A stretch of DNA of 64,000 nt from Heterocephalus glaber (GCF_000247695.1 NW_004624743.1:5228522-5292521), one strand, 5' to 3'. Counted from the first letter of the stretch, positions 34,942 through 47,276 are shown. The notes: generated by a model from the sequence alone, not told the origin. Numbers and translations are program-made.

Positions 34942-35066
34942 TCCCAGTTGTGAACAGAGGCCAGAATGGAATTATGTCTCAGAATTCCATAGCTGGGCTG
35001 TAGACAGGAGAACTAGGTCTAACCAAATGATTTTTTCCCTAAAGTTATGTAACATTGCTCCTGACA
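34942..35066 (-). repeat. Inverted partial LTR (U3 start only)
   Basis: The reverse complement aligns with 33396-33518 over about 124 bases with roughly 17 differences by hand count (about 86% identity). The outer edge is the U3 start, tgtcaggagcaatgttac. Beyond 34942 the homology stops and RPL41 begins. Confidence 0.85.
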
Positions 35067-35072
35067 GCATAT
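35067..35072 (+). repeat. Target-site duplication, right copy
   Basis: gcatat, matching 33390-33395. Confidence 0.8.
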
Positions 35073-35850
35073 TATTGTTTTATTATTTCTTTTATTAGCA
35101 TTAAACTAAGTAGTTTTATTAGTTTTAAATTTTTTTCTTGCTTAGGCTTTCATGCTGCTGCCTTATTTATGTCTTTAACTTTTAAACATTAACACATTTT
35201 GTAATTGTGTCTTCATTATTGATCAGGAAAAATATATTCTGTCTATTATTATTACTTGTATATTTCACAATTTACTAAGTATGCTGATTAATTTGATAAT
35301 ATTTGGATCTTTTTCATTTGTATACTTTTTAATTAATGATTTAAAATTTTATAGTCATGATATGCTTTTGATGATTTCAGCCATTTTGCTCTATTAGTTC
35401 TGGTTTAATGAAGCAAGATATAATCTAATTTTCTGAATATCCAGTGTGCACTTGGAAAGAATATGGATCCTGGGTCTGATCTACATTGTTTACTTTTTTG
35501 GTAAATTCATTTAAAAAGCTCTTTCAAGCTTCCAGATCCTTAGAAGTTTTTATTATTTTATCTACTCTATCAAGTAGCAAGGAAAGTGTTTAAACTCTTT
35601 CAATATGACTGCACTTCTGTGTGAAGTTTATTGCATCTTTAAACTGCTCTAACTTTCTTATTTTAAAGTTGTACTACTGCCTATTATAAATATGCCTGAT
35701 GTCTTTCTGATGTTTTCATTCTTTTATTATCATAGAAAGTCTGCCTTCCATTCTCGTAAAACTACATGTTTTGCAGTTCACTTTAATGAGTGCTAAAATG
35801 ACTTCTTTAAGATCACAATTTTTACTGTATAGTATCCTGATATTTACAAA
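35073..35850 (-). repeat. Old L1 ORF2, antisense, continuation
   Basis: Continues the L1 interrupted at 33390: reversed ORF2 landmarks 'tgtgcacttggaaagaatat' and 'tcctgggtctgatctacatt' in the expected order, followed by 'tgcctgatgtctttctga'. Frames are broken. Confidence 0.65.
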
Positions 35851-36061
35851 GGAAGCCCCTATATTCAAAAGATTGCTTATTTAAAATTAGCATGTATCAA
35901 TTCAGGAAGATTGTTTATTTGCTTTGACCTAGCCTGAAAAACAATGAGAGTGGTTAGTTTACTTAGTACTCATTAATAAGCCTTCAACTATTTCTTCATC
36001 TCCCTTGATTTTCCAAGCCTCTGGCAAACACCTTTTCTACTCTCAGACTCATGAGAGTAAC

Positions 36062-36106
36062 CTGTGTGTAAGTGTGTGTGCATGCATGTGTGTGTGTGCA
36101 CACGCA
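36062..36106 (+). repeat. (TG)n-rich microsatellite
   Basis: Interrupted TG/CA alternation, placed where the tail of the minus-strand SINE at 36112 would lie. Confidence 0.85.
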
Positions 36107-36111
36107 TGTGC

Positions 36112-36190
36112 GACCATGCACTGGGGAATTGAACCCAAGCCTGTGTATATGACAATCACACTTTTCAGCAGGGAGCATTGTCTCCAACAA
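36112..36190 (-). mobile_element. Possible decayed tRNA-derived SINE
   Basis: 'ggggaattgaacccaagcc' is a good reversed B box; the A-box half is poor. Confidence 0.4.
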
Positions 36191-36204
36191 TGAAATCAGT
36201 GTTT

Positions 36205-36336
36205 TAGCTCCACTTGTGGGTGAGATGGTGCAGCATTTGTCTCTCTCTGCCTGGCTTACTTCGGGACTTGTGTGCTGTTGCAAAGTGTGTGATCACTACT
36301 TCTCGTGGTTAAATAGCGTCCCATTGTGTGTATGAC
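36205..36336 (-). repeat. L1 3' end fragment, antisense
   Basis: Reversed L1 text: 'gagatggtgcagcatttgtc', 'ctgcctggcttacttc', and 'ccattgtgtgtatga'. Short and diverged. Confidence 0.6.
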
Positions 36337-36549
36337 CCTTTTTTGGTCTGTTTTGTTATTGTAGGAGTCCTGGGATTGGAGCATGGGGCTTTCACACTGA
36401 GCTACATTCACAACTCAGGTTTTTGTTTTTGCTTTCTGAGACGGGGGTTCTCTAAGTGGTCAGATTGCCCAGACTGGGCTCCAAGTTGCCATCCTCCTTT
36501 TCGGTTTCCTGAGTGTTGGCACTGTAGGCATGTGCCAGCACACCTGGTG
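36337..36549 (-). mobile_element. B1-dID-like dimeric SINE, antisense
   Basis: Plus-strand order is a reversed ID-like part (36337-36412: 'ctgggattggagcatggggc', 'actgagctacattcac') followed by a reversed 7SL/B1 part (36432-36549: 'gagacgggggttctct', 'gattgcccagactgggct', 'catgtgccagcacacctgg'). Read on the minus strand this is B1 followed by ID, the B1-dID arrangement. Confidence 0.7.
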
Positions 36550-36559
36550 GTTACCGCTA

Positions 36560-38260
36560 ACCCACAGCATCAGTAAGCCGCTTTAAAGGTTTGCTTTACA
36601 AGACCAACATCTGGGCTATCTGTGTGTCAGCTTCAATTGACCTTTCCCCCTATTAACTATGGTTTTACTCTCCTGCTTCTTCACGTGTCCAATAGTATTT
36701 ATTTTAAATTGTTGTGTAAACTTTAGAAACTGAATTACTTTATCTTCATTTTGAAGAGCATTGAGTCTTGTTCAGGCAGAGAGTTAAGTCACTGCCAGGT
36801 CATGTTCTTCAGTGAATATTTTAATTTAGACTGGTTTGGGTTCATTATTCTTGAGACATGTACTTTCTGTAGCCTCAGTTTGCATGGTAGCTGAATATCC
36901 GTGGTCATGCAGCTCTGTCTCCTTGCACTCAGTCAGACCTTGACATCTCTACTCACTGCTCACATGTAGACCCTCCGAACATCTTTTTCTCCTAGAACTC
37001 AGCAGCTCTTGTTCTGAAATTACATTTCTCAAAGTAATGTAGATGTCTGGTACTTCTTTGCACCCATTTATCTTGCAATACTTGGCTTTGCAAATTGCAC
37101 ACTTTTCTCTACCCAGGGATACTGCTCCTCTGTGTTGAGACTGTTCCACTCGAAAGTTTGGCGATTTCGAAGAGTTTCTACTCTTTCCTTGTCATCACCA
37201 AGAGCAGCACTGTGTGGAAAACACATTCATGCATTTCGCCCTGTGTTCCAATTATGTACAGCAGAAAAATAGTCTAATTTCAACTATCCCATAATAATTA
37301 GGGTCAAAATTTATTCTCATCATTTTGAACTGTAAAATTTGTAGGAAGCACTTATTTGTCAGCATAAAATTTGCTAATTGAAATCAGCAAAGCACTTTCT
37401 AAAATACCATCTATTGTCAAAAAACAGCAAGTGATCTCCAGTATACTCCGAACAAATGAAACTCTTTTGGGTTTCTCTTTACTTATTTTATCATCATCAA
37501 AGGAAAGCATCCATTGTGTTAACCGTATAAAATAATTATTAATGCAGTAAGATTTTAGCCCCATTTCTCTCTTCTTTTTTATCTCCAATAATTAGGTTGT
37601 GTTTATTTCTTCGCATATATATGTACCTAAGAACACATGAAGTTACTTGTTTCAATATGCTGAGTACATTCTCCTGCATATGTATGTAGCCAACAGGGCA
37701 TACACTGTTACTTACAAATGTTAAAGACCTCCTATTAATCCTACTATTAGACACCCGTATAAGCCTAAACTGATGATTACTGTTAAAAGACTGTCACAAT
37801 TAGCATTAATATAATTTTCCTCTTTAGTATTTTCATGCTATCCCATATGACAAAATATTTTGACAATTGAAAAATAGTAAATGAAGCAAATTGGTAACAG
37901 TGTTAATAATTGTGTTTCTATGTACAATAGTGATAATGAAATACAACATTTTATATATATATATATCTCCTTTTAAAATTGCTTTTGATATATAGAAGCT
38001 TGAAATAAGAATCTGTATACAAATCTAGCCCATCTGACACCACATACATTTTAATTTTAAAGAAATAAATGTATTGCTAAAGTTCTTACATATTTTTTAG
38101 AAAAGAATTTATATTTCTAGAAGACAACTTGCATTTGACTTGGGAATTTAAGGTGTAAATTTAGAAACCTAAAAATATTCATATTTACATAAGTGAATAG
38201 ATTTTGAGTTTTTATATCATGCATATTAAAATATATAAGTGGCCCTCAAAATTATTTCAC
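36560..38260. other. Unassigned DNA
   Basis: No gene or confident repeat. Confidence 0.4.
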
Positions 38261-40000
38261 AGATTTTATTTTTTGTGAGAAAAATAATTTTGTCTTTCCA
38301 TGTACACCAATAACTGACGAGCCATATCATTCTCTAAAAACATATCACATTTTCTTAGCTGTTTGATATTACTTTCCCTAAGTACATTATGAAGTGTCAG
38401 ATAATGGTGGAAGACTAAACTAACGCAGTATGAACCGCCAAACATCACACGCGTCTCTGCGGAGTAAGGGGCCATATTTCTGCTCCACTGCGTGTTTCCA
38501 TCACTGATATAATAGAATTGTGCTTTTCTAATGGCAGGCAATAATGTTGCCACTCTGTTTAGATATACCAGTGTTATCAGAAGGTATAAATCATAGGAAA
38601 GCCAAAATGCAGGCGAAGGAAAACAGACTGGCACCAGAGATGGAGAAGTCAGATCATTTGTAAAATTTATGCTTAGGATGCAGTCAAAAATTGTCTGCTT
38701 TTTCCTGTTTTGTTTGCCTGATTTGTTGCCAACACTGAAGAAAAGGGTCTGTGTGTCAGAGGCCTGACTTAACTCCTAAGAGTCAACATTTTTAATGTAG
38801 CTTCAAAACTAGGATGATGCGGGAGGAGGAGAGGCAGTTTTAGTATCATGCGCGGGAGGGCAGATCATTCTGAAATTCAGAAAATGAATAAATGGTACCA
38901 GATGAAAAGAAGAAGTGATTGGAAATTATTATTACAAAAATGAATTATAGCAGAGTAAATGTGCAAGTCTAAATTAATGTTAACACAAGAAAACCACAGC
39001 ACAGAAATGCCCACAGGATAATACACGCTGAGTGTAGAAATACTGTCATTTAAAGTCAACTCATGAATTCCGTCAGGAAGCTTAGAATTTATTGTCTTTG
39101 AAGCTTTCCATATACTGGCATATTTTCATTTTATTTTTAGATTTTTCCCAATCTTGTGGAACCAGTTTACTTTGAAATTTGATTGTTATTGAGATGATTA
39201 CCTTATTTCCTTTTTATGCTCATTATTCCATACAAATATATTCTACTGGCAAAGAGGATGGTATATTCAAATAGGTGGAAGATTACATAAATTCTGGAAA
39301 ATGCACTTTCATTATGTTTCAAAATGAAATCATTTGAATTAGAAAGATAAAAGAATGCCATTCTTGAGTTTCTTCCACCTTGCCATCAACTCCTGGTCGT
39401 ATTTGCAGGTTTCATCTGGTGTTTGGTACACTTATTTTGTCAGAGGGCTTCTCCCAAACTCCAATCAATTACTGATCTTTAACCATTTTCTACACTACGT
39501 CGAAGAAGGTGCTTCACGCTATTAAAATCTTCACGTAGCCACCAAATCTTCAATAACATTGAGCTCTATCAGTCATAAGAGGCTACAAATCTCCCAAGTT
39601 TGACATTAATGGCAAGAAAAGAGGCCATAACGCACCAAGTAATAGCAAATACGTCCAATCCAGGGTGTTGAATGTGAACTCTTATTGAGCAGGAGGACTG
39701 TAGCATGATCTCAGGTGGTAACTCAGAATATCCACTGGTTTTCACTAGATGAGATTTTACGTCCACTATCAGGCAGCAGGAAAGGTGTGTAATAGCAGTA
39801 TCATCTAATTGCATATATTTTTGAATCCATATTTTAAAGAAAATAGTCTTATAACCAACTGTGAATTAATGAATTCATTCCTGGTTTTCAGTTTGACAAC
39901 AAAAACTCTCTAAAAAGATGAAACACCACACCTAGAGAGATAATACAGCATAATCAGAAAGGATGGAGAGTCTAAGTCTGTTTTTCTATGAAATATTGAT
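38261..40000. other. Unassigned DNA with one 122-codon open frame
   Basis: The minus-strand frame at 38266-38634 is the longest one here outside recognised repeats, but no domain, Kozak context or splice arrangement supports it. The rest shows nothing recognisable. Confidence 0.35.
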
Positions 40001-40004
40001 TCTC

Positions 40005-40090
40005 CTTCCTTATCTGTGGTATCCTGGGCAAGTCACTGGAATCTCTGTGTATTATTTTCTTTTATGTAAAACTTAGAAGTGGAGCTGAAG
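40005..40090 (+). mobile_element. MIR SINE core, sense
   Basis: 'atcctgggcaagtcactgga' followed by 'atctctgtgtattattttct' and 'tatgtaaaactta' matches the MIR core ('cttgggcaagtcacttaacc' type) and its downstream segment. Confidence 0.7.
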
Positions 40091-42040
40091 TTCCTTGAAG
40101 CCATCTAAATGCAGGGTTATTTGGTGACTAAGTAATTTTGAAATGCTTGCTACATCATCTTATAAATACTCAGCATTATGTAACTACTTGAAATTACTTT
40201 TGATTATGTTTTTCTTGCTGTTTATTTTAAGTAACATGCTAGAAAAGTGGAGGCATTTGCTGTCATCTGATCGGGCCCAAGTCTGGAAGACCTTGGCAGT
40301 TGTATGTTGCCACTACCTGACTTCATTAAGACCTCTGGTTTTAAGCGCATACTCACAAAGTTTAATAAAGTCACAAACTTTTCACTGGAAATGTGAAATG
40401 GAATGGAAGCGCTGAGTGACACAAGTTCCCAATCTTGTTGCTTATCCAGTTAAAAAGTCTAACTCACTTACTATACACACACAGATGGAAACCATAGCTG
40501 CAAAAATGACAAAAAAAGATATTACCCACTGTCACTGCCTTGACTCTTCTCGGTGAAATAGGCCACAATTCTGATTCATGAGAAAAGTTTCAAGAGAGCA
40601 GCCAAGGAAGACGGAAAATGCATCAAAAGCTTTTGTATTGATGACATGCTAGTCACAGGACAGACAGACCACGGTCTATTAAACACCCGTGATTGTAACA
40701 CAGGTGTTTGTTAGACAAACTGAGATTTAATGTCCATTCGAAGTGGTAGATGAATGGTTCTGAAGCTTAATATCATCCATATACTCATAGAGGAGCCAAT
40801 GAAGGTAATGTTTTCAAGTACTCTAGATAATGCATCTTGTGCACAGATATCTCTGAGCTTTTATGTACCACATTTCACCCTATTTCCTTGTTGCACTGAT
40901 GTGTAGAATGGACAACTCATGTTACTTTTGCTTTTACTTTCAGTAGCAATTATCAACAGGAATTCTGAGCCTTTGCAACTTATCATAAGTATCCCCTCTT
41001 TGACAAAATATCTTCTGCCATATTTTTAAAAATGTTAAATCCAACACTAACCCTAACTGTACACACAAAATACATTAATAATATATCTTTCTGGTATTGA
41101 CAAAGTGTTTTTGAAACTAAGTTGTTATTTGTTTTGATAAATATTGTAATTGTATGCACACATATGGATAAAAGAAATACAAATCAGTACTGCCTGCTCT
41201 CTTAAGTTTTTAACCTAGGGGATATAGAGGAAAACATGAAGTAGTTGGAAAAACAGAAGCATAGTAAATCAGATCAATTTTGATTGATTTTTTTTAATTT
41301 GAAAAGAGAAAAAAATTTTGTGAATCACCACTGCTATTTTTAGTCCTAAAATTTTAGCTTACTTGAGCCTGTTTGTATGTACTAATATGTCTTGTTTTCT
41401 TATGGCTATTTACAGTATCTTCCTTAGCCTCAAAAGCAAATAGTGCACATTCTTCTACAAACTTCTAATGATAGGAGCACTGTTTACTGTAGTGAGCCAA
41501 GATCACACTCAGAACCTTGCTAGGTACTATAGATAAACAGACAACTACATGCAACATGAGCAATGTACTCTGATAACTTGACGATTCATTGAGAAGCAAA
41601 ACATAAAAAGCCTAAAAGTAAGAAAACTTTTAAATTTTAAAAGTGGAAAAAAATAATATATGTTTAAATATTCTGTGGAAATGTAGGAGGCTATGGAATT
41701 CAAGAAAATTTCCAGGTACTGAAAATATTCCTGGTAAGAAATGAAGTAGATTGGATGGGAATGGAGACCTTTAGGGAGAGTTACAGAAAGCACAAAGAGA
41801 AAGACATTCTTGTCCGTGGGTGTCATGAGTGAGTTTTGAATATGCACATTTGTGAGTCAATATGGATACTTTATCAAAGATGTCTGAGATTGCAGAAAAA
41901 TGAAGTCAGTGAAGTTAAGGGATATTTTATCAGAAAACCAAAATTTCCTAGCATACAATAGGAAAAGAAAAACCTCTTCAATAAACAATGTTTGGAAAAA
42001 TAGATAGCCACAAGCCTAAAAGTAGAAATAGACACAAATG
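40091..42040. other. Unassigned AT-rich DNA
   Basis: No gene or named repeat. The part from 41540 may be decayed sense L1 leading into the next entry. Confidence 0.4.
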
Positions 42041-42049
42041 TCTCACTAT

Positions 42050-42445
42050 ACTCAAGCATTTAAATTATCATAAATGTAAGACCCCACATTATGAAACTAG
42101 AACAAAACAGGGGAAGTTACTCATTGTTTTGGATAAGACCTCAAAAGTGCAGGCAAATAAGAAAAAGCAGACAAAAGACAGTATATCAAACGGAAGAGCT
42201 TGAATACAGGGAAAAATAATCAACAATACAGAGACAACTTACAGACTGGGAGAAAATATGTGCAAAGCATACATCTAACTGGGGATTAATTGTCCAAAAT
42301 ATATAATTTGTATAAACAATTCAACAACAAAAATACAAATAACTCAATGTAGAAACTGGCAAATTATCTAAGTAAGCATTTTTTAAAAAGGTATTCATAT
42401 GACCAATAGGTGCATGAAAATATACTCAACAATTTTCCATTTTGT
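42050..42445 (+). repeat. L1 ORF2 end and 3' region, sense
   Basis: 'actgggagaaaatatgtgca', 'ggggattaattgtccaaaat' and 'aggtgcatgaaaatatactc' are in the typical L1 order near the ORF2/3' untranslated boundary. It stops abruptly and is followed by reversed L1. Confidence 0.75.
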
Positions 42446-42449
42446 TTCT

Positions 42450-42960
42450 TGAATGGCTCTTTGATAATTGAGGAATATGCTGTTCAGTTTCCTTTGAGTC
42501 TTAGAATTTATAAATTACTCTTTTTTTGGTAATAGAGATTAGTCCAGGGCCTTTGCACTCAGCCATATCTGGAATCCTCTTTTTAGTTTTTAATTTGAGA
42601 TGGATCTTGCTAAGTTGTCTTTCCTGTTGATTTCTAGTTTTATGATATTGTTATCAGAGGAGATACAATATATGGCTTTAATTGTTTTAATTTACTGGGG
42701 GAAATATACCACGTGCTAGCAAGAAAATTACTTCATGCAATGTCTTGTAAAGGTCTTTAGGTCCATTTGTTCTTTATGATAATCTAACTGTGTTATTTCT
42801 GCTTGAACACCTAGTTCGTTGTTAAGAGCAGGTTTCTGAAGTCCCCAAGCATTATTGTATTGGAGTTTGTCTCTGTCCCTTTAAACGTAGTAATTTTGAC
42901 CCTGGGTATCTGTGTTCAGAGGATATGGAATTTTGTAGGATGTCTATGGGACTCCAGGAC
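42450..42960 (-). repeat. L1 ORF2 fragment, antisense
   Basis: Reversed ORF2 text: 'tgtcttgtaaaggtctttag', 'gaagtccccaagcattattg'. Interrupted by a SINE at 42519. Confidence 0.65.
42519..42640 (-). mobile_element. Decayed dimeric SINE (ID-like plus B1-like)
   Basis: T-run, then 'ggtaatagagattagtccag' (reversed tRNA-like part) and 'ttgagatggatcttgctaag' (reversed 7SL-like part). Same arrangement as 36337-36549, shorter and older. Confidence 0.5.
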
Positions 42961-44480
42961 GAAGCTTCACAAAGGCTGTAGAGCCTTAAAGAGTTGTTCT
43001 TTTGCTCGCAGTTTTATTCTCCAGATGGCACTAAGATACATTAGTAGCATGAGACCTGGGGGACGAAGGGAGGCAGGCGAGTTCCTTCTAAGAAAGCCAC
43101 ACGTGGTCTCCAGGTGTGTCGCTAACTCAGCTGGGAGGTAGCGACAGAGCTTGCATTGTCCGTGTCCCAGGTGACCCACTCTCTGGTGCCTCTCACTCTC
43201 ACCTTTCCCCTTGGCACCAGGCTGCAGAGGTGTGGCCAGGAGCACGCTCTCTTCACTCGGGGCTGGTGTCCAGGTCCCCGGGGTCCTGCAGGGCTCCTCA
43301 GCTGCTTCTGTTCAATCCTCCTCTCATGGAGGATTGGCCCACTTCTTGCTTTGGTTCATCTCTGCAGAGGAGGTGAGCCCTGAGAACCTCTGCTTTATTC
43401 TCCTGGTGTCTCCAGTCCACTTATTCATAGCTGTGGAAGGAAGAAAATGGGTTGTGCTGAATTCCCGAACCATAATGACACATGGGGAGTTTGCTTCTAA
43501 AAGTGAATTTCAAGGCATCACCCATACATTTTGTTTTTCTATTCTTCCCACTGCATTTGGCAGGAAATTCAAAAGAATGAATAGTTCACATAAATTTTTC
43601 AGAGTTGACATTAATTCCAGCTTATAAATTGCCAGGGGATTTAATGCACAAAAACTGCATTTGCCTCAAAAAAGTCAGAGAAAAATTTATGCTCGATGGG
43701 ATGCAAAAACATCCTTCACACAGTAGGTCTGCTGTTTGATCACCAGTGTTAATTCTGCCAAATTTGTCATCTGTACTGGAGTCTGTGCAGAATGGGTTGT
43801 CCTGTAGCCACAAGATCCTGGCAGAGAAGGTGGAAGCATTGAGGGGGGAGGACTCTATTGGTATCTATAAAGTTTAGAATACTTCCTAGTGCATCAGCAC
43901 CGCGCAGACAGGGGTGTAAGTGTGAGTTCTGCCAAGCCCTCTGGAGCGAGGCCCTGGAAGGATGTGCAAGTCTGCCTGGAATCGTCTCCCTGTTGCCATC
44001 GCAGGATGGACTTGGAAGACACCTCCTTTCCTTCGGGTGACGGCAAAAGCCTGTTTCATCAACTAGGGGACCAAAGGGTGGGTAATGCTTGGCAGGGACA
44101 GACCTCGCGACTGACTCCCCTCTTGGGTTTCTCCACCAGCGGGTGTGGAGTTTGGAGCTCGTCATTATTACCTGGTGAGGAAGGTGTCTGCGCTCCCGAC
44201 TCAGCCCTGCTGGAATAAGCTGAGCAAGGCTGCAGGTTTTGTACGATGCTTTTATGGGACATGGTGATTATTTTGTACAGTTCTTGGTCTGAGGCTGGTC
44301 CTGCCTAGCTCTGGATAGAGAGATGACTGTGGCTAGCGTCTTTTTGTGAGCAGCTATTGGGGTTTCCAGATGACTCTCTTCCACAATTAGTCTAAGAGAC
44401 ACCTAAAACAGCAAGAAAGGGCAGGGAGATCACCGCTGTCTTGTTTATTAGATACTAACCCCTCCGGACAGTCTGTCTGT
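42961..44480. other. GC-rich patch between opposed L1 pieces
   Basis: About 1.3 kb, markedly GC-rich with several CpGs surviving (for example 43900-44120). It contains overlapping open frames of 109, 132 and 138 codons on both strands, none with a recognisable domain. It lies to the right of reversed ORF2 and to the left of a reversed L1 3' end, so it may be an L1 5' untranslated (promoter) region on the minus strand after internal deletion. Alternatives are an old LTR or a CpG island with an unannotated first exon. Confidence 0.35.
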
Positions 44481-44494
44481 CTTTGCTTTAACTC

Positions 44495-44790
44495 TCTCGC
44501 GTTTGGTCGTTCAGTTTTTATTTTCATTGGTTCATGTTGGCTCGCGCATAATGACTGCATCCCCATGTGGAGTTGGCACATGCACGTGACACATCTTAAT
44601 TCCTCCTTCACCCCTTCCCCTTCCACACCTCCATCCCTTGGCCCTTCCCTTTAGCAACAAAGATCTATCTCGCCATTCCCAGGACCTATCTTTTATTTTT
44701 CATTACCTTGTTATAGTTTGCATTATGTTTTATAGAATATTCAGAGCTTTTGATTTTACTTGGGAAAGAATAAGGAAAAGTATATCCACT
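44495..44790 (-). repeat. L1 3' end, antisense
   Basis: Same reversed 3' end as 7005 and 61495: 'ccccatgtggagttggcaca', 'gtgacacatcttaattcctc', a C/T-rich block, 'acctatcttttatttttcat'. Confidence 0.65.
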
Positions 44791-45309
44791 CCACCATCCA
44801 AAAAGCAAAAGGCTGAATTAGTTTATTCTAAAAGCACAAAGAAAAACATTTAAAATTTGAGAAAGATAATTTTGTCTGACATAATATCAAGTTGGGACAC
44901 AATGGTATGCCTCAATGAGCTCAACTGATAATGCCTTTTAGAAAATTGTTAAATGTTATAATTAGTAAATGAATAATGCATTAACCATTAGCTCCTTTGA
45001 TAATCATTGGTTATCCTTCAGGTGAAATGTTAGCTGCCGTTGCAAAGAGAATAATAATAATACAGCAGAATTTCTGATTTAAAAGATTGTATTTCACATT
45101 GATGAGTACAACCAGTCTTCGGTGTTCAGTAATAATATGTACTAAAGTTGGCGTTTTTGAAGACAAAACAAAAAGTTTGTATCACAGAGATAATGATCTT
45201 TTGTGAAATTATATGAAGTGACCTTAAGGCTATAGTCACGTTTTATTGAGGTGGTAATTTAACAATCATGTGTGAGAGAATTCTAATTAATTGAATATGT
45301 TAGGAAAAA
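44791..45309. other. Unassigned AT-rich DNA
   Basis: Nothing recognised. Confidence 0.4.
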
Positions 45310-45512
45310 TGTGTTTAATCCTTTTTGGGCAATCCATTCCTGCCATGACTAAGTTAGACATTATGATTCCTAGTCTAAAGATGGGAAAACTAAACTACAA
45401 AGGTGTTCTACAAGTTGATAAAACTTAGACAAATAGATGCAGTTGAGTTCCGAACTATGACTTCCTAGACTCAGAATCTACTTTCATCACTACACCCTAT
45501 GACATTTTTGTA
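45310..45512 (+). mobile_element. MIR SINE, sense
   Basis: Long MIR match: 'gtctaaagatgggaaaacta' (for 'acagatgaggaaactgaggc'), a gapped 'aacttagacaaatagatgca' part, 'gttccgaactatgacttcct', and 'atcactacaccctatg' near the 3' end. Confidence 0.7.
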
Positions 45513-47276
45513 GTCTTTAAAAATAAAAAAAGCTGTTTTTCATTTTCCATGATATTCCCTATGTCTTTATCCTTAAAATGATACATAGGATACCCATATA
45601 TACCATTTTCTTCCCCGAAGAAGTGCTGAAAATCTGAGTGATTCTATAGGACAGGTTTCAGAAACTGAAAATATTATAGAGGTGTAATGAAAAATATCTA
45701 AATTTTGCCTTATTTTCCTAACAGTTTGGAGCCGGAATCCCACAGTCTGCCCTTCCAGGACTATTTTTTGGTTGAGTTTTGCTCAAACCAAGATTGAACA
45801 CCTTAGATCACCTGGGAATCCTCTGATATTATCATTTGTGCTTAATTTGATGGACGTTCTAATGTATTTTTAGCACTGAAGAAAAAGCCTTAGGCAAGGT
45901 GTGTCAGAATGTATTTCTCTCTGTGTATCATAAAAAAAATTCCCATTATCTTTCAGTTCTCCCAGCCAGTGCAATGTCTTTTTGATTTTAGCTTTGATTT
46001 GAATGTAAATGGTGATTTTTCTGTACAAAGTTAATGACTAATGACCACTTTATATTAGTTAACATACTTGCTTGCAACAATCCTCCATAGATAGATATTA
46101 AAGGAACTTGGAATTCTTATAGTGTTAACCTGATGCCTCCATTCTGATAAGCCCTAATTTCAGATTGGAGTGTTGGGTGTGACTCTTGAAGATGGAAGTT
46201 TATTGGTTCTTTTCTTACTTCCTGTAACTAATGGACATTTCATGTCCCTGCTGCTTTGACCAATGAAAGTTACAAAGAAACAAAAAATACTTCAAAAGGT
46301 CAGCTTTATCTGGTATATATGAGAAGATTTGAAGCTACTCTTAGAAAGTATACTTTATGAACACTCTTCCCTTTATGCATGTGATAGCATGAGTAAACTG
46401 TAAAAGGAGAAAATCGTTTATGTAAACATATATTTTTTTCTCTTGTTCACTGGCAATGTTAGTGTGGAAACCACTGAAAAAAGAGCCACCAGTTATATTT
46501 TCTTTCTTATTTTACACAAGGAGACATCATTCCCTTTAAATATTATAATTATTTAAAACAGTCATCTGGGTCATCTGTTAGCACTATGTTTTTTCTTTTT
46601 CTTTACACAATGCTATAGTTGTGAAGTTGTAGCCAACTGTATTAGTGTAGTATTTCTGACAGTAGCTTTGACATCATAGCATATCATGCCTTCTAAGGGT
46701 ACTTGTGTGGCAAGTTCTGAGTAATACTGACATCAACTATTTCTCAAGGACATTTTTGTTGAGTTGACATTGCAGGTTCCCATTCCTGCCTTGATGGAAG
46801 AATTAAATAGATAATTTGATTGGAGAAGATTTTGGATGGGATCACAAGACACAGCATGGGCATCCAGGTGAGCTGTAATGTAGTGTCAGGATGCCACATT
46901 TATTCACTAGCATTGATTTGCGTGCATGGCTCACCCAGGACAAAAGCAATCGATACAAATATCCCATTTTCCATTTGCTTTTCCTGCATCAAATGCATGT
47001 TTAACGCTTAAGGATCAATGTGGCCTCACATCAGTCCCCATAGTCAACCTTGAGCAATATTTTGTAAAGATACAGATTAATCTAATTGAGAGCGATGGTA
47101 GTGTTTAAAATGCATATCATTAAATTTCTTTGTATAGAACAATATTATTTTAACGGAAATTTTATTTCAACAAAAGCACTGATATATCAGAAAAGATTAC
47201 AACATATATCTAGTCATAGCTTTAAGGTCCAAGAAAGATAAAGAATAGTAATAATTGCATTTTCTACATCTTCTTA
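45513..47276. other. Unassigned AT-rich DNA
   Basis: No gene or named repeat. Confidence 0.4.

Larger units (their letters stand above)
33396..35066. mobile_element. Chimeric class II endogenous retrovirus with U3 at both ends and a captured RPL41
   Basis: Whole insertion, about 1.67 kb. Order on the plus strand: complete LTR (sense), tRNA-Lys-type primer-binding site, dUTPase/protease remnant (antisense), nucleocapsid remnant (antisense), RPL41 retrocopy (sense), and the first ~125 bases of the LTR (antisense). Both outer edges therefore carry the same U3 terminus, and a perfect 6-base duplication flanks the whole. It sits inside an old antisense L1 that continues on both sides. All viral frames are broken, no envelope or reverse transcriptase is present, and it cannot be autonomous. 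Inference: either an aberrant reverse-transcription product integrated as seen, or later rearrangement of a normal provirus. Confidence 0.75.

Noticed and set aside
34718..35098. 126-codon plus-strand open frame
   Set aside because: It runs across the RPL41 3' untranslated region and the inverted LTR, so it is a chance frame in composite repeat DNA.
43211..44218. Open frames of 109-138 codons in the GC-rich patch
   Set aside because: Long frames are present on both strands, as expected from GC-rich composition; no recognisable protein family.
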